Counted from the first letter of the stretch, positions 37,501 through 45,168 are shown. The stretch is DNA of 64,000 nucleotides from Variovorax brevis (GCF_030317105.1 NZ_JASZYG010000009.1:62001-126000); one strand, 5' to 3'. Numbers and translations are program-made. Notes: generated from the letters alone by a model not told the origin.

Positions 37501-37875
37501 CGCACCCATGATCAGGTACCAGGGCAGTTGCAGCACCTGTCGCCGGCGCTGCCACCAGCGGCGGGTGCCTTGCGCCTCGACGCCGTGGCGCAGCATCGCG
37601 AGCGCCTGGCGGAATCGCTGGCTCAGTTCGGGGCCGGCGTCGCCGGCTTCCAGGCTTTGCAACAGTTGCTCGTTGCGCCGCCTTGCCAGCAGCAGCCGCA
37701 GCCAGCGCAGGCCCAGCAGCGCAAGCGCGACCACCACCAGCAGCGCGATGCGCGCGCGCACGTCGTTGAAGGGGTGCCAGGTGCCCACGGCGATCAACGG
37801 CGCGGCGAACCACAGCAGCGCGCCTGCAGCGCCGAAGTTGACGGCGCGTTGCACGAAGCGGAAGGGCGGCTTCAT
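34552..37875 (-). CDS. tssM: TssM/IcmF inner-membrane protein
   Basis: Inner-membrane component of the T6SS trans-envelope complex, 1107 residues. Two N-terminal membrane segments (residues 14-32 and 42-60) precede a cytoplasmic GTPase-like domain with intact Walker A (GAPGAGKTT, residues 124-132) and FIDTAGRYMTH. A third membrane segment lies near residue 430 (AMVGAGVVGVTLLAATALWW), followed by a large periplasmic IcmF-related domain. The ATG at 37875 overlaps the tssL stop by four bases, and upstream frame sequence is Arg-rich shadow. Confidence 0.93.
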   Translation of the reverse strand: MKPPFRFVQRAVNFGAAGALLWFAAPLIAVGTWHPFNDVRARIALLVVVALALLGLRWLRLLLARRRNEQLLQSLEAGDAGPELSQRFRQALAMLRHGVEAQGTRRWWQRRRQVLQLPWYLIMGAPGAGKTTALLHSGLRFPLAEKLGRDPLAGIGGTRHCDWWFSQDAVFIDTAGRYMTHDSDPEADAREWQQFLALLRRHRPVQPINGVIVSVSVPDLLQGGAEIARQAAAAAARLDELRRELDLAFPIYLLVTKADLLAGFVETFGDLDATQREQLWGLVFDADLDGIPADLGPRLIDLAHRLARRGTDTLQHEATPQRRLPIYAFAAQFASLLRPLDSFVRKAFAGIAAEPAQRLRAIAMTSGTQEGNPIDRVIGELARSHGLALKPLPRPDAGGKSFFLTALLKRLVIAEAPLAGQRLQRMRWRRRAAMVGAGVVGVTLLAATALWWQSYQRNLAYVDAVRTRIEQLTQRIGSLESASLEQVLPLYSLLERLAANDGIDPNEPPAGFGFGLFQGPRLARSAEQAYREMLDRSLAPLLVERLRRDLREAGDSATRYDALRASLMLASPSRLDRGALRRWGEQALGQAGGAGERAEWARHVDTLLERSGLPEAMRPDEAGVRAARSALAAVPLAQRVHEQLLRRVSDPEPPQDLPTRLGTTSALSFAASSAGPMPVHSSAGDWRRKLMPALDATFNELANEADWVLGDSGGDVRRLQNDRAWRDEIATQVGKRHAERVIAAWTRQLDALALATGSDADGAARQATQLTAPDSPLRRLLTRLADEFSATSQGDSPADAAFDSALRARFGALGDYAAGPGPQALDRLHALASGPRDPAANAELDANLRAEAARAPPALRKVYIDLSTLIRARGGAKPGFDAALAELAQTCTALTRDRFPFGATASRDMAPSDFARLFGPGGLFDDFRRNQLAERVDTSSRPWKARKAPADAGTPGAFEQAAAIGALFFPGGAPLPELRLRLTPLGMDPELLQFSVDVDGQLLRFENGPKRSRELVWPGPASTQKVLMRVLPPGSTGVGAEIHEGPFAWLRVLLRGDWKGERGSPAQLAFVVDKRTLDVEASASGAPDADIWTLRELARFRCPQAPW

Positions 37876-39017
37876 TCCGGGAACAGCACGATCTCGACGC
37901 GCCTTGGCGGCTCGCCGGAGGAGGACTCCACGCGCGCCTCGACCGCCAGCCGTGCATCGCCCACTTGGGGCCGCATGGTGGCGGCGGCGCCGCGCGCCCA
38001 TTCCATCGCCTGGTGCCAAGCCGAGGGCGTGCCGGCCGTCGGCCGGTCGCTGCCATCGGTGTAGCCGACGACCAGCACCTTGCCTGGCCGCTTCGCCAGC
38101 ACCGCGCCGACGCGCGCCAGGGGGGCGTTGGCCTCGCGCAGCGCATCGGCACGCAGCACGACCACGCTGCGCAGCGCTTCGTCGCGAACGGACAGGCGGC
38201 CCGCGTCGATGTCCGCGCGCAGGTCCGCAGCCAGGCGTGGCGGCACGGTCGCCGCGGCCGCGACGGGCGGGCCCGAGGGGGCGCGTGCCGGCACGAGTCG
38301 CTGCAAGGACGCCAGCACGCCATCGACGCGCTTCGCAAGCTGCAACTGGCTGGCGCTGTAGACGCCCAGGGCCAGCACGCCCAGCAAGAGCACCGCCGGC
38401 AACGCGCCGCGCGGCACGCGCGGGGGCTTGGCGGCAGCCTCCGCGCAATGCCAGGGCCCCACCAGCGCCGGCACCGGCGCCACCTGCTGCAACGCGAGAT
38501 GCACGCGCGATCGCAGCTTGTCATGGTCGCGGTTGTCCATGCCCGGACGCGCACGCAGCCCCAGGCTCAGGCAGGTGTGGAACAGCTCCAGCAGCGCGCG
38601 GTGCTCGCGCGGCTTTTCCGCGAGTCGCGTCAGCAGGCGAAGCAGCTTGTCGCCGCTGTGGGCCTCGCCATGAAAGCGCTGCAGCAGGCCGGCGCCGCCC
38701 GCACCCCAGGGTGCTGCGCTGAACTGCTCGTCGCCCCAGGCACACAGCACGTAGCTCGCGCCGGCGATGCTGGCTTCGTCGACGCCTGCACTGCGCGCAT
38801 CGGCTTCGAAACGGTTCACCGCCGCAGCCAGCATGCCGCGCAGGCCAGCAGGGTCGGCGGGCGTCGCATCCCGCAGGCGGGCCATCAATGCGACGAGGGG
38901 AAGCGCCTGCACACGCAGCGCACGCGCGGCGGCCGGCTCGTCGACGCAGTCCGGCTCCCCAACGTTCTCCGGCTCGCCGACAGCCGGCGATGCGGGCGCG
39001 TCGCCGGGCTGCTTCAT
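37872..39017 (-). CDS. tssL: TssL (DotU/IcmH) with C-terminal OmpA-like domain
   Basis: Protein of 381 residues. The DotU domain (residues 35-200) has YVLCAWGDEQFS, WGAGGAGLLQRFHGEAHSG and ELFHTCLSLGLRARP. One membrane segment is near residue 225 (PAVLLLGVLALGVYSA). The periplasmic C-terminus is OmpA-like (VLVVGYTDGSD, then RRVEIVLFPE) but lacks the usual peptidoglycan-binding segment spacing. The ATG at 39017 overlaps the stop of the caspase/TssJ gene by four bases; an ATG three codons upstream (39026) is possible. Confidence 0.9.
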   Translation of the reverse strand: MKQPGDAPASPAVGEPENVGEPDCVDEPAAARALRVQALPLVALMARLRDATPADPAGLRGMLAAAVNRFEADARSAGVDEASIAGASYVLCAWGDEQFSAAPWGAGGAGLLQRFHGEAHSGDKLLRLLTRLAEKPREHRALLELFHTCLSLGLRARPGMDNRDHDKLRSRVHLALQQVAPVPALVGPWHCAEAAAKPPRVPRGALPAVLLLGVLALGVYSASQLQLAKRVDGVLASLQRLVPARAPSGPPVAAAATVPPRLAADLRADIDAGRLSVRDEALRSVVVLRADALREANAPLARVGAVLAKRPGKVLVVGYTDGSDRPTAGTPSAWHQAMEWARGAAATMRPQVGDARLAVEARVESSSGEPPRRVEIVLFPE

Positions 39018-40234
39018 TTGGACCACCCGATCTGCAACTGCCGCGCCTGCGCGTCCACGCGCGCACGCGTGGCCAGCGCGCCCGCGGGCAAGGGCAGCAC
39101 GGCGCGCCAGTTCGAATGCTCGATTTCCCGAAAGGCACCGAACACCGCGACCACGCGCGCGTCGCCGGCCACTTCGAGCGCCAGCTCGCGCGCTTCGCCG
39201 GGGCGCAGGTGCAGGCTCTCGCGCACGAGCACGTTCGAGCCGAGGGTGGCCTCGTCATCGTCGTAGAGGCTGTCGAAGCTGGCCTTCTCGAATCCGCTTG
39301 CATCGCGCAGCACATAGACCCGCAGCGCGAGTGAAGCAGACGCGTTGCGTGCATCAGTGTTCAGGCTGCGTTGCGCCTGCACCAGCAACTGCAGGTTGCG
39401 CTTGGCGCCGGCCAGTGCCGGCGCGGCACCGGGGTTGAACATGAAGTTCACGACCATCGAGGTGTTGACCCACGGAATCTGTCGCTCGGCGGTGTCGCGC
39501 AGCACCTTGATGCGCACCGCCTTCATCATGTCCTCGACTTCGACGCCGGGTGTGCGCAGCTCGGTCGCGAGGTGACGCGTGTAGATGCTGTTGCCGCCCA
39601 CTGGCCCGTCCTCGGCCACACGGCCAGGCGCTGCGGAGAACGCAATGAGCGCACCTGGCGCCGCCATCTCGGCCAGGCCGTTGGCGTTGCGCGAAGCGCC
39701 CCTGCGCGCCGCGAAGGGGTCGTTGCGGCAGGCGTCGATGATGAAGATGCGCGCCCGTGGGCGCACCCGGTCGACATGCGCGAGCAGCGCTTCCTGCATG
39801 TCGATGGCTTCGTCGCGCACTTCGCCCTCGTCGCGCAGCGCGATGTCCACCGGCAGCAAATAGTTGCGCCCGCCGATCTGCACGCCATGGCCCGCGTAAT
39901 AGAAGACCGACGCGACCTGGTCGTCATCCATGCGGCGCGCGAACTCGCGCAGCACGCGCTTGAAGTCGCGGGCGTTGAGGTTGAGGTGTTCACCCACTTC
40001 GAAGTCGAGCCCGCGCAAGGTCTGCGCGACGAGGCGTGCATCGTGCTCGGGGTTGTTCAGTGGAATCTCGGGGTAGCGGCCGTTGCCGATCACGAGTGCA
40101 ACGCGGCGTTGCCGTGAGGCTTCGATCTTGGCCTGCGTCGGCTGTTGCTGCTGCTGCTGCGCTTGCGCATGGCACGCGCCGCTCCACATCACAGGCGCTA
40201 GGCCGAGGCAGGCGAGCAGGCGACGGCGACTCAT
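39014..40234 (-). CDS. Caspase-like peptidase (C14) fused to a TssJ domain
   Basis: Protein of 406 residues joining two families. After an N-terminal signal sequence (MSRRRLLACLG, cysteine at residue 21 in a poor lipobox WSGAC), residues 40-268 form a caspase-like domain: VALVIGNGRYPEIPLNNP, VFYYAGHGVQIGG with His116, FIIDACRNDPF with Cys169, and ALIAFSAAPG. Residues 279-400 match T6SS TssJ (VasD) lipoproteins: LALRVYVLRDASGFEKASF, LGSNVLVRES, LHLRPGEARELAL and VFGAFREIEHSNWRAVLP. Its place directly before tssL and tssM is the normal tssJ position. The frame is continuous, with no frameshift. It would put a protease-fold domain at the outer end of the complex. Confidence 0.85.
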   Translation of the reverse strand: MSRRRLLACLGLAPVMWSGACHAQAQQQQQQPTQAKIEASRQRRVALVIGNGRYPEIPLNNPEHDARLVAQTLRGLDFEVGEHLNLNARDFKRVLREFARRMDDDQVASVFYYAGHGVQIGGRNYLLPVDIALRDEGEVRDEAIDMQEALLAHVDRVRPRARIFIIDACRNDPFAARRGASRNANGLAEMAAPGALIAFSAAPGRVAEDGPVGGNSIYTRHLATELRTPGVEVEDMMKAVRIKVLRDTAERQIPWVNTSMVVNFMFNPGAAPALAGAKRNLQLLVQAQRSLNTDARNASASLALRVYVLRDASGFEKASFDSLYDDDEATLGSNVLVRESLHLRPGEARELALEVAGDARVVAVFGAFREIEHSNWRAVLPLPAGALATRARVDAQARQLQIGWSK

Positions 40235-40410
40235 GCAAGCAAGAACGTTGCGGCGGGAGGCATCGGCGCTGCAGACCGGCGTGGCGAGAGATGCAGTGTT
40301 CTTCCACACGGTGCGAACCTCCACAGGCGATCGCGTCCCATTCTGCGTGCTGCGCCACGGCGGCACAAGAGGAGTGCGCGGCACCGGTTGGGGTGCCCGC
40401 GCGATCGGGT

Positions 40411-41088
40411 TCAGGAGCCGCGGAACTGCACGCGCCGGTTCACGGCGGCGTACGGGTCGGCGCCGTCGAGCGGCCGGCTCTTGCCGTAGCCGACGGCCTT
40501 CAGGCGTGCGGCGTCGATGCCGTGTTGCTTCACCAGGTAGTCACGCACGGCGTTGGCACGCACGCGTGACAGTTCGAGGTTGTAGGCATCGGAGCCGGCG
40601 GCATCCGTGTGGCCTTCCACCGTGACGATGCTGTCCGGGGACAGCAGCTTGATGCCCTTGGCCAGCGCGTCGAGCTGGGCGCGTGCGGCCGGAAGAATGT
40701 CCGCCGAGTCGAATGCAAAGCGCACCGGCAGGGAAAGCGCCGCGGCGTCAGCGGGCGAGTCGTCCGGGGCAGCGGGCGCAGCGGCGGCAGGGGCCTTGGA
40801 CGCCTTGTGGGCCGCGGGACGCACCGGCGTGGTCGGCAGGGAGAGTTCCGCCACCTTGGTGGTGGCCTTCGCCGGGGCTGCTGCGGCTGCCGCGGCGGGC
40901 GCTGCAGGCCCATCGTCGAGCAGGCGGATCCCACGGGTCCTGACCTTGCCGAGCACGTCCGCCACATCTTGCGGATCCACGACCTGGCCTTCACGGTAGA
41001 TGATGACCTTCTCGGCCTTCACCGGCGTGGCGACCAGGATGGAGGCTGCCGCGAGTGCGAGGGCGAGGGTGGTGAGGTAGCGGGTCAT
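40411..41088 (-). CDS. OmpA-family protein
   Basis: Protein of 225 residues with a signal peptide (cleavage near VKAEK), an Ala/Pro/Lys-rich linker and a C-terminal OmpA domain: PVRFAFDSADILPAARAQL, VTVEGHTDAAGSDAYNLEL, RANAVRDYLV and AAVNRRVQFR. It probably anchors to peptidoglycan. Ribosome-binding site AAGGAG. A motif shared with five other sites precedes it by 35 bases. It reads towards the caspase/TssJ gene 177 bases downstream. Confidence 0.9.
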   Translation of the reverse strand: MTRYLTTLALALAAASILVATPVKAEKVIIYREGQVVDPQDVADVLGKVRTRGIRLLDDGPAAPAAAAAAAPAKATTKVAELSLPTTPVRPAAHKASKAPAAAAPAAPDDSPADAAALSLPVRFAFDSADILPAARAQLDALAKGIKLLSPDSIVTVEGHTDAAGSDAYNLELSRVRANAVRDYLVKQHGIDAARLKAVGYGKSRPLDGADPYAAVNRRVQFRGS

Positions 41089-41123
41089 TTCGGCTCCTTG
41101 GGCGTTGGATTCGTCGATGCCCA

Positions 41124-41153
41124 TGGGTTGCGCGTGCCGCCGGTCTGGTTCAA
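41124..41153 (-). promoter_or_regulatory. ECF-type promoter motif before the OmpA gene
   Basis: On the - strand TTGAACC (41153-41147), 15 bases, GCAACCCA (41131-41124), ending 35 bases before the OmpA ATG. It overlaps the 3' end of the DUF2807 gene. Confidence 0.7.
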
Positions 41154-41887
41154 TCTTTATTGATCGAACCGATGCCGCGGATGGACCGCGTCACCGCCGG
41201 GTCGCCGTGGTAGCGCACGTTGCCGATGCCGTCCACGCGCACCGCCAGCGTCGCGCTGGCGGCGAGCTGCACTTCGCCGCTGCCGTCGATGGCGACCTCG
41301 GCGCGCTCGCTGGCGAGCTTCGGCGCGGAGTAGGTGCCCGTGCCGGTGATGGCCAATTGTTGCGCGGTCACTTTGCCGCCCCCCACCGAGATGTCGCCCG
41401 CGCCGGTGATCTGCACCTTGAGGTTGGCCGCGTTGTCCAGCCGATCGACGCGTATCGAGCCGCCGCCCGCCAGCACCAGCGCGAGCGTGTCGCTGCGCAG
41501 CGGCCCGATGCTGATGGCGCCGGAGGTGCGCGACTCGAAGGCGCGCAACTGTCGCACGCCGATCTTCATGCGGATCGGCTGGTTGGTTTCGATGCGGCTG
41601 CTGGGCGACACGCCGATGATGAGGCGCCGGTCGCGAATCTCGGTCGTGATCTTGCGCAGCACCGCGGGTTCGGCGTCCAGGCTCAGCGACTCGCGCGAAC
41701 CCTGTTCGACGCTGACTTCGCCGGCGACGGAGAACACGATTTCGTCGAAGTCGGCAACGCTGCGGGTTTCGATGGTGGCGTGTGCCGGCATGCAAAGTGT
41801 CGCGGCGAGTGCCGCGGTGCAGCCGGCGGTCAAAGCCGCCGCCCGGCGTGAGGCCCGGACCGGGAAGGCACGTGTCAACCAGTTCAT
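41150..41887 (-). CDS. DUF2807 (GIN-domain) secreted protein
   Basis: Protein of 245 residues with a signal peptide (cleavage near AHATIE) and a DUF2807/GIN domain: regularly spaced short beta repeats such as SGAISIGPL, GGGSIRVDRL, GAGDISVGG, GTGTYSAPKL, GSGEVQLAA and GIGNVRYHG. This fold is a right-handed beta-helix at the cell surface or in the periplasm, and its function is generally unknown. It follows the 144-residue protein by 32 bases and is probably co-transcribed with the CsgG-like gene. Confidence 0.88.
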   Translation of the reverse strand: MNWLTRAFPVRASRRAAALTAGCTAALAATLCMPAHATIETRSVADFDEIVFSVAGEVSVEQGSRESLSLDAEPAVLRKITTEIRDRRLIIGVSPSSRIETNQPIRMKIGVRQLRAFESRTSGAISIGPLRSDTLALVLAGGGSIRVDRLDNAANLKVQITGAGDISVGGGKVTAQQLAITGTGTYSAPKLASERAEVAIDGSGEVQLAASATLAVRVDGIGNVRYHGDPAVTRSIRGIGSINKD

Positions 41888-41919
41888 GGAGAGGCTCCCT
41901 TTGGCCGCGGGCCCTGGCC

Positions 41920-42354
41920 TCAGCGCGGCAGCGCGAGGCTGCGTTCGGGCGCCGAGGGCCGTGCCAGGCAGGTGGTGCCGCCGATGTCGGCCGTGATCAT
42001 CAGCGGCGCACCGTTGCGATCGATCGCCACCATCTTGGCCTGCTGCCGCGCCTCGGCGCCCAGCGTGACCGGACCTTCGTCGAACAGCAGGCGCCCGTAC
42101 TGCCAGCAGCGCAGTTGGTAGGTGCCCGCCTTCCGGTTCGATGCCGAAGGCGCGGGGGAAGGCGCGGGCGGCAGCGGGGCCCGGGACACGACGGCATCGT
42201 CGCCGCCGGTTGCGACGCCTGCCGTGGCGCCAAGGGGCAGTTGCAGCAGCATTGCGGCGGCTGCGGTGGCCAGGGCCACCCCGGCCATGGCGGCGATGCG
42301 GGCGCCGCGGTGCTTCGCACTGCGTTCGGGACGGGCGTCACTTGGCTTGTACAT
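41920..42354 (-). CDS. Small membrane-anchored protein of unknown function (144 aa)
   Basis: Protein of 144 residues: a basic N-terminus, one membrane segment (residues 22-45, IAAMAGVALATAAAAMLLQL), a Pro/Ser/Ala linker and a small C-terminal domain with two cysteines (LRCWQYGRLLFDEGPV and DIGGTTCLARP). I do not recognise a family. The ATG at 42354 overlaps the CsgG-like stop by 17 bases after a good AGGAGA site, so it belongs to that operon and may be an accessory of the secretion pore. Confidence 0.75.
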   Translation of the reverse strand: MYKPSDARPERSAKHRGARIAAMAGVALATAAAAMLLQLPLGATAGVATGGDDAVVSRAPLPPAPSPAPSASNRKAGTYQLRCWQYGRLLFDEGPVTLGAEARQQAKMVAIDRNGAPLMITADIGGTTCLARPSAPERSLALPR

Positions 42355-43918
42355 GGAAGTTCTCCTGGGCGAGCTTGCCGCCGCTGGCTTTGTCGAAGGC
42401 GACACGGATCTGGTCGAGCGTGGCGCCGGGCAGGGGTTCGAAGTCGGTGCCCACCAACGCCTGGGGCAGCGAGGCCATCACGTCGCCCTGTGTGGCGAAG
42501 CACGAGACGGTCTCGGGCACGCCCTTGGTGTTCATCGTGAGCTGGAAGCGCATGGCGCCGGGCAGCGTGAGCGGCTTGGCCGCAGCGATGCGCGAGTCGC
42601 GGGCAAAGCGGTTGGGGAAGAAGCGGATGACCTTCGAATCCTCATCCTGCAGGTAGCAGTAGACGTGCGCGTCCTGCGACGGCGCAAGGGCCAGGCTGAT
42701 CGACTCGCCGCGGGCAAAGCGCGTCTGCTGCTTCGGGGCCGTGACGGACAGCTTCAGTGGTGCCGCAGTGGGCGCGGGGGCCGGTGCCGAGGGCGCTGCG
42801 GGGCCTCCCGCCACGGCGGTTGGCGCCACGTAGCGTGCAGGTTGCGCCGGTCGTTTGATTTTTGTGTGGTCGGCGGCCAGGAAGGCGTAGAAGAACTCTT
42901 CGTTCAGCACGGCCTCGCGGCTCATGCCGAGTTCGGCGCGATAGTTTGCGATCGCCTCGTCGATGGCCGGATTGAATTCGCCGTCGATCGGGCCGTCGTA
43001 GAAGCCGCGGCGGCGCAACTGGTTCTGGAAGTAGGCAATCAGCTCGATGCGCGTGGCGGCCATCGAGTGGTACCAGTCGAACATCTCGAGCTTCGTTTCG
43101 TCGTTGGCCTTCGGGTCGGTCACGCCCAGGCAGGTCCAGTAGGGGGTCTTGGTCAGCTTGCCGATGAGCTCGACGGCCGCCAGTTCGACCAGCCCGCGCA
43201 GCGCTTGCGATTGGCCTTCGGCACGCGCCAGGGCCATGCTGTAGTTGATGCCGAACTTGTGATACGCGGCGTCGCCGTCGAAGCCGCTGCCCTGCTTCAG
43301 GATGATCACCGAGTTGCGTGAGGTCACGCCCGGCAGCACACCCATGTCGCTGGTCGTCAGCACGCTCAGGTCCAGGGCCAGCATGCTGGAGGCCGCGTCT
43401 TTCGCAATGCCCAGGTTGAGGTAGGGGAAGATGCCGAAGCCCGCGTCCTTCTGGTTCTTGATGAGGTTCTCGTCGAACTGCGACACCGAACCCTTGATGT
43501 CATACAGCGGGATGGCCTGGTAGGCCCCCTGGCTCTGCGCCGATGCCAGGAAGGTGACGACGTTGAGCGTGTCCTTGCCGAACGCGACCAGGCGCACCGC
43601 ACGGCTGCGGCGCGACATGTCCGACACCGACGTGATCAGCATGTCGCGTGTTCCGGCGTTGAGCTTTTTCGTCTCGTCGGTGATCTCTTCGGTGAGCATG
43701 GTCACATCGCGCACGCCGTAGTCCAGCAGCAGCGTGTCCATGCAACGCAGGGCATTGGAGAAGCCCGTGATCGAGCGCTGGGGCCGGCTTTCCGGGCCCT
43801 TGCGGATCTCCTGGGTCTGCTCGACCGTCGGCTTCTTGACTTCGAGCGTCTGGCAGCCTGCAAGTGTCGCAACAGCGGCGGCAAGGGCGAGGCAGCGCAC
43901 GATGGGGGTCGGTTTCAT
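42338..43918 (-). CDS. CsgG-like outer-membrane secretion lipoprotein with PG-binding and DUF4384 domains
   Basis: Protein of 526 residues. The lipobox LAGC puts the lipid-anchor cysteine at residue 22. Residues 40-280 have the CsgG/HfaB plan: DMLITSVSDMSRRSRAVRLV, YDIKGSVSQFDENL, LALDLSVLTTSDMGVLPGVT, SRNSVIILKQGSGFDG and QALRGLVELAAVELIGK. Next is a peptidoglycan-binding-like module (FQNQLRRRGFYDGPIDGEF) and, after an Ala/Pro linker, a DUF4384-like beta domain (ESISLALAPSQDAHVYCYLQ, IRFFPNRF). CsgG forms the curli export pore; the two extra modules are unusual. It lies 29 bases after the small secreted-protein gene. Confidence 0.8.
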   Translation of the reverse strand: MKPTPIVRCLALAAAVATLAGCQTLEVKKPTVEQTQEIRKGPESRPQRSITGFSNALRCMDTLLLDYGVRDVTMLTEEITDETKKLNAGTRDMLITSVSDMSRRSRAVRLVAFGKDTLNVVTFLASAQSQGAYQAIPLYDIKGSVSQFDENLIKNQKDAGFGIFPYLNLGIAKDAASSMLALDLSVLTTSDMGVLPGVTSRNSVIILKQGSGFDGDAAYHKFGINYSMALARAEGQSQALRGLVELAAVELIGKLTKTPYWTCLGVTDPKANDETKLEMFDWYHSMAATRIELIAYFQNQLRRRGFYDGPIDGEFNPAIDEAIANYRAELGMSREAVLNEEFFYAFLAADHTKIKRPAQPARYVAPTAVAGGPAAPSAPAPAPTAAPLKLSVTAPKQQTRFARGESISLALAPSQDAHVYCYLQDEDSKVIRFFPNRFARDSRIAAAKPLTLPGAMRFQLTMNTKGVPETVSCFATQGDVMASLPQALVGTDFEPLPGATLDQIRVAFDKASGGKLAQENFHVQAK

Positions 43919-43947
43919 GACATCTCCGTTCTGCAAGAACTTGCGTC

Positions 43948-44295
43948 TCAACGGCAGCTACCGCGGCCGACGATGTTGATGGCATTGGGCGCGAACACGA
44001 ACACTTCGCGTGGAGCAGCTCCGATGCGCCCGCCGGTGTCGACGTTGCCGATGTTCTGGCTTCCGCAGCTGTTGTTCTGGTTCTGGTCGAAAGACTTGCC
44101 CTGTTCCTCGGCCTTGCGTTCCTGCGCGGCGATACGGATCTTTTCCTTCGCAATTTTTGCGCGGAATTGCGAATCCACGCCAAGCAATTCTTGCCCCGCG
44201 AATGCGTGGGTACCGCAGCCCATGGAGGTGACGGCGAAGGCGATGCGGGCGGCGACGAAGCTGATTCGGGTGGCGCGGACGAGGGTGGCGTTCAT
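43948..44295 (-). CDS. Small secreted protein upstream of the CsgG-like gene (115 aa)
   Basis: Protein of 115 residues with a signal peptide (cleavage near HAFAGQ), a charged helical middle (KIAKEKIRIAAQERKAEEQG) and an Asn/Gly-rich C-terminal half with two cysteines (NNSCGSQNIGNVDTGGRI, and NAINIVGRGSCR). I recognise no family. Its operon place suggests a curli accessory or minor subunit comparable in role to CsgE, CsgF or HfaA; this is inference. It has its own shared promoter motif at 44379. Confidence 0.7.
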   Translation of the reverse strand: MNATLVRATRISFVAARIAFAVTSMGCGTHAFAGQELLGVDSQFRAKIAKEKIRIAAQERKAEEQGKSFDQNQNNSCGSQNIGNVDTGGRIGAAPREVFVFAPNAINIVGRGSCR

Positions 44296-44378
44296 GGCGG
44301 GTCTCCTGGCTGGAAATGGTTGCCAGCTCCGGGGATGCGCGCTGGCGGTAGGGCGTCAATGACTTGCCTTCCGCTCCT

Positions 44379-44408
44379 TGGGTTGCCGCGTGTGGCCAAA
44401 CGGTTCAA
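44379..44408 (-). promoter_or_regulatory. ECF-type promoter motif before the CsgG-like operon
   Basis: On the - strand TTGAACC (44408-44402), 15 bases, GCAACCCA (44386-44379). Downstream it shares GCGGAAGGCAAG with the two repeat-protein promoters. It lies 84 bases before the ATG of the small secreted protein. Confidence 0.7.
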
Positions 44409-44432
44409 GGGAAATTTTGTGGAAGGGAAATG

Positions 44433-44466
44433 AAAAAACCCGCCGGCGCGGGTGCGCGGGCGGGTT
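44433..44466 (-). terminator. Intrinsic terminator after the first repeat-protein gene
   Basis: On the - strand the stem AACCCGCC/GGCGGGTT (44466-44459 with 44444-44437), inner GC pairing, and a T-run at 44438-44433. It lies 33 bases after the stop at 44499. A near-copy follows the paralogue at 45241. Confidence 0.85.
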
Positions 44467-44498
44467 CGGGGTGAGGCCTGAACGAAGCAGGCGGCAAC

Positions 44499-45071
44499 TT
44501 ACTTGGCAACGCCCACGGCTTGGTCGGCCGAGGACAGGAAGCCGCTGGCCGAATTGTTCGAGCCGGTCGCGATGACGGTCGAGTTCTTCAGCTTGCCATT
44601 GCCTTGTGCGCCACCGAGCTGTTGGTTCGCCGAGGACAGGAAGCCACTGGCCGTGTTGTTGGCACCATTGGCGATCACCGTCGAGTTTTCCACCTTGCCG
44701 TTGTTCTTGGCAAAGCCCACTTCCTGGTTGGCCGAGCTGAGGAAGCCCGAAGCCCTGTTGTTCAGGTTCGTGCCGATGACCGTGCTGTTCTTGATCTCGC
44801 CGTTTTGCGTGGCGCGACCGACGCTCTGGTTGGCCGACGACAGGAAGCCCGAGGCGCTGTTGTTGGCGTTCGTGGAGATCACGGTGCTGTTGGTGATCTT
44901 GGCGTTTTGCTCGGCCACGCCGATGTTCTGTTTCGAGCTGGACAGGAAGCCCGAGGCGCTGTTGCTTGCGCCATTGGACAGCACGGTGCTGCCCGTGATT
45001 TCGCCGGCCATGCAGGCACCGAAGGCGAGACCGAGAGCGACGAGGACGGATGCTTTGCGAACGACTTGCAT
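44499..45071 (-). CDS. Secreted five-repeat protein 1 (candidate curli-like subunit)
   Basis: Protein of 190 residues: a signal peptide (cleavage near CMAG/E, residue 23) and then five repeats of 34 residues, the last 31. Each repeat follows the pattern (K/E)-I-x-N-S-T-V-I-x-T-N-x-N-N, S-A-S-G-F-L-S-S-A-N-Q-x-V-G-x-A, x-x-N-G. There are no cysteines in the mature protein. Regular Asn/Gln/Ser/Gly repeats without other domains resemble curlins, although the repeat is longer than the 22 residues of CsgA and the spacing differs. It has its own promoter motif and terminator, which suggests high expression. The exporter is probably the CsgG-like protein; that is inference. Confidence 0.85.
   Translation of the reverse strand: MQVVRKASVLVALGLAFGACMAGEITGSTVLSNGASNSASGFLSSSKQNIGVAEQNAKITNSTVISTNANNSASGFLSSANQSVGRATQNGEIKNSTVIGTNLNNRASGFLSSANQEVGFAKNNGKVENSTVIANGANNTASGFLSSANQQLGGAQGNGKLKNSTVIATGSNNSASGFLSSADQAVGVAK
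44502..45002 (-). repeat. Five tandem 102-bp coding repeats in repeat protein 1
   Basis: The mature coding region consists of four 102-bp units and one of 93 bp, each encoding a 34-residue repeat centred on ASGFLSS and NQxVG. Confidence 0.9.
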
Positions 45072-45138
45072 GATGAACTCCTTGATGTGGTGACAGGATT
45101 GAGGTGGGGCTTGCGGAATTGCTTGCCTTCCCGCTCAT

Positions 45139-45168
45139 TGGGTTGCGGCGACTTCGGATCCGGTTCAA
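45139..45168 (-). promoter_or_regulatory. ECF-type promoter motif before repeat protein 1
   Basis: On the - strand TTGAACC (45168-45162), 15 bases, GCAACCCA (45146-45139), 67 bases before the ATG at 45071. The following GCGGGAAGGCAAG is shared with two other sites. Confidence 0.75.

Noticed and set aside
34546..38064. A 1172-codon + strand frame opposite tssM
   Set aside because: Shadow of tssM, which carries the Walker motifs and membrane segments on the - strand.
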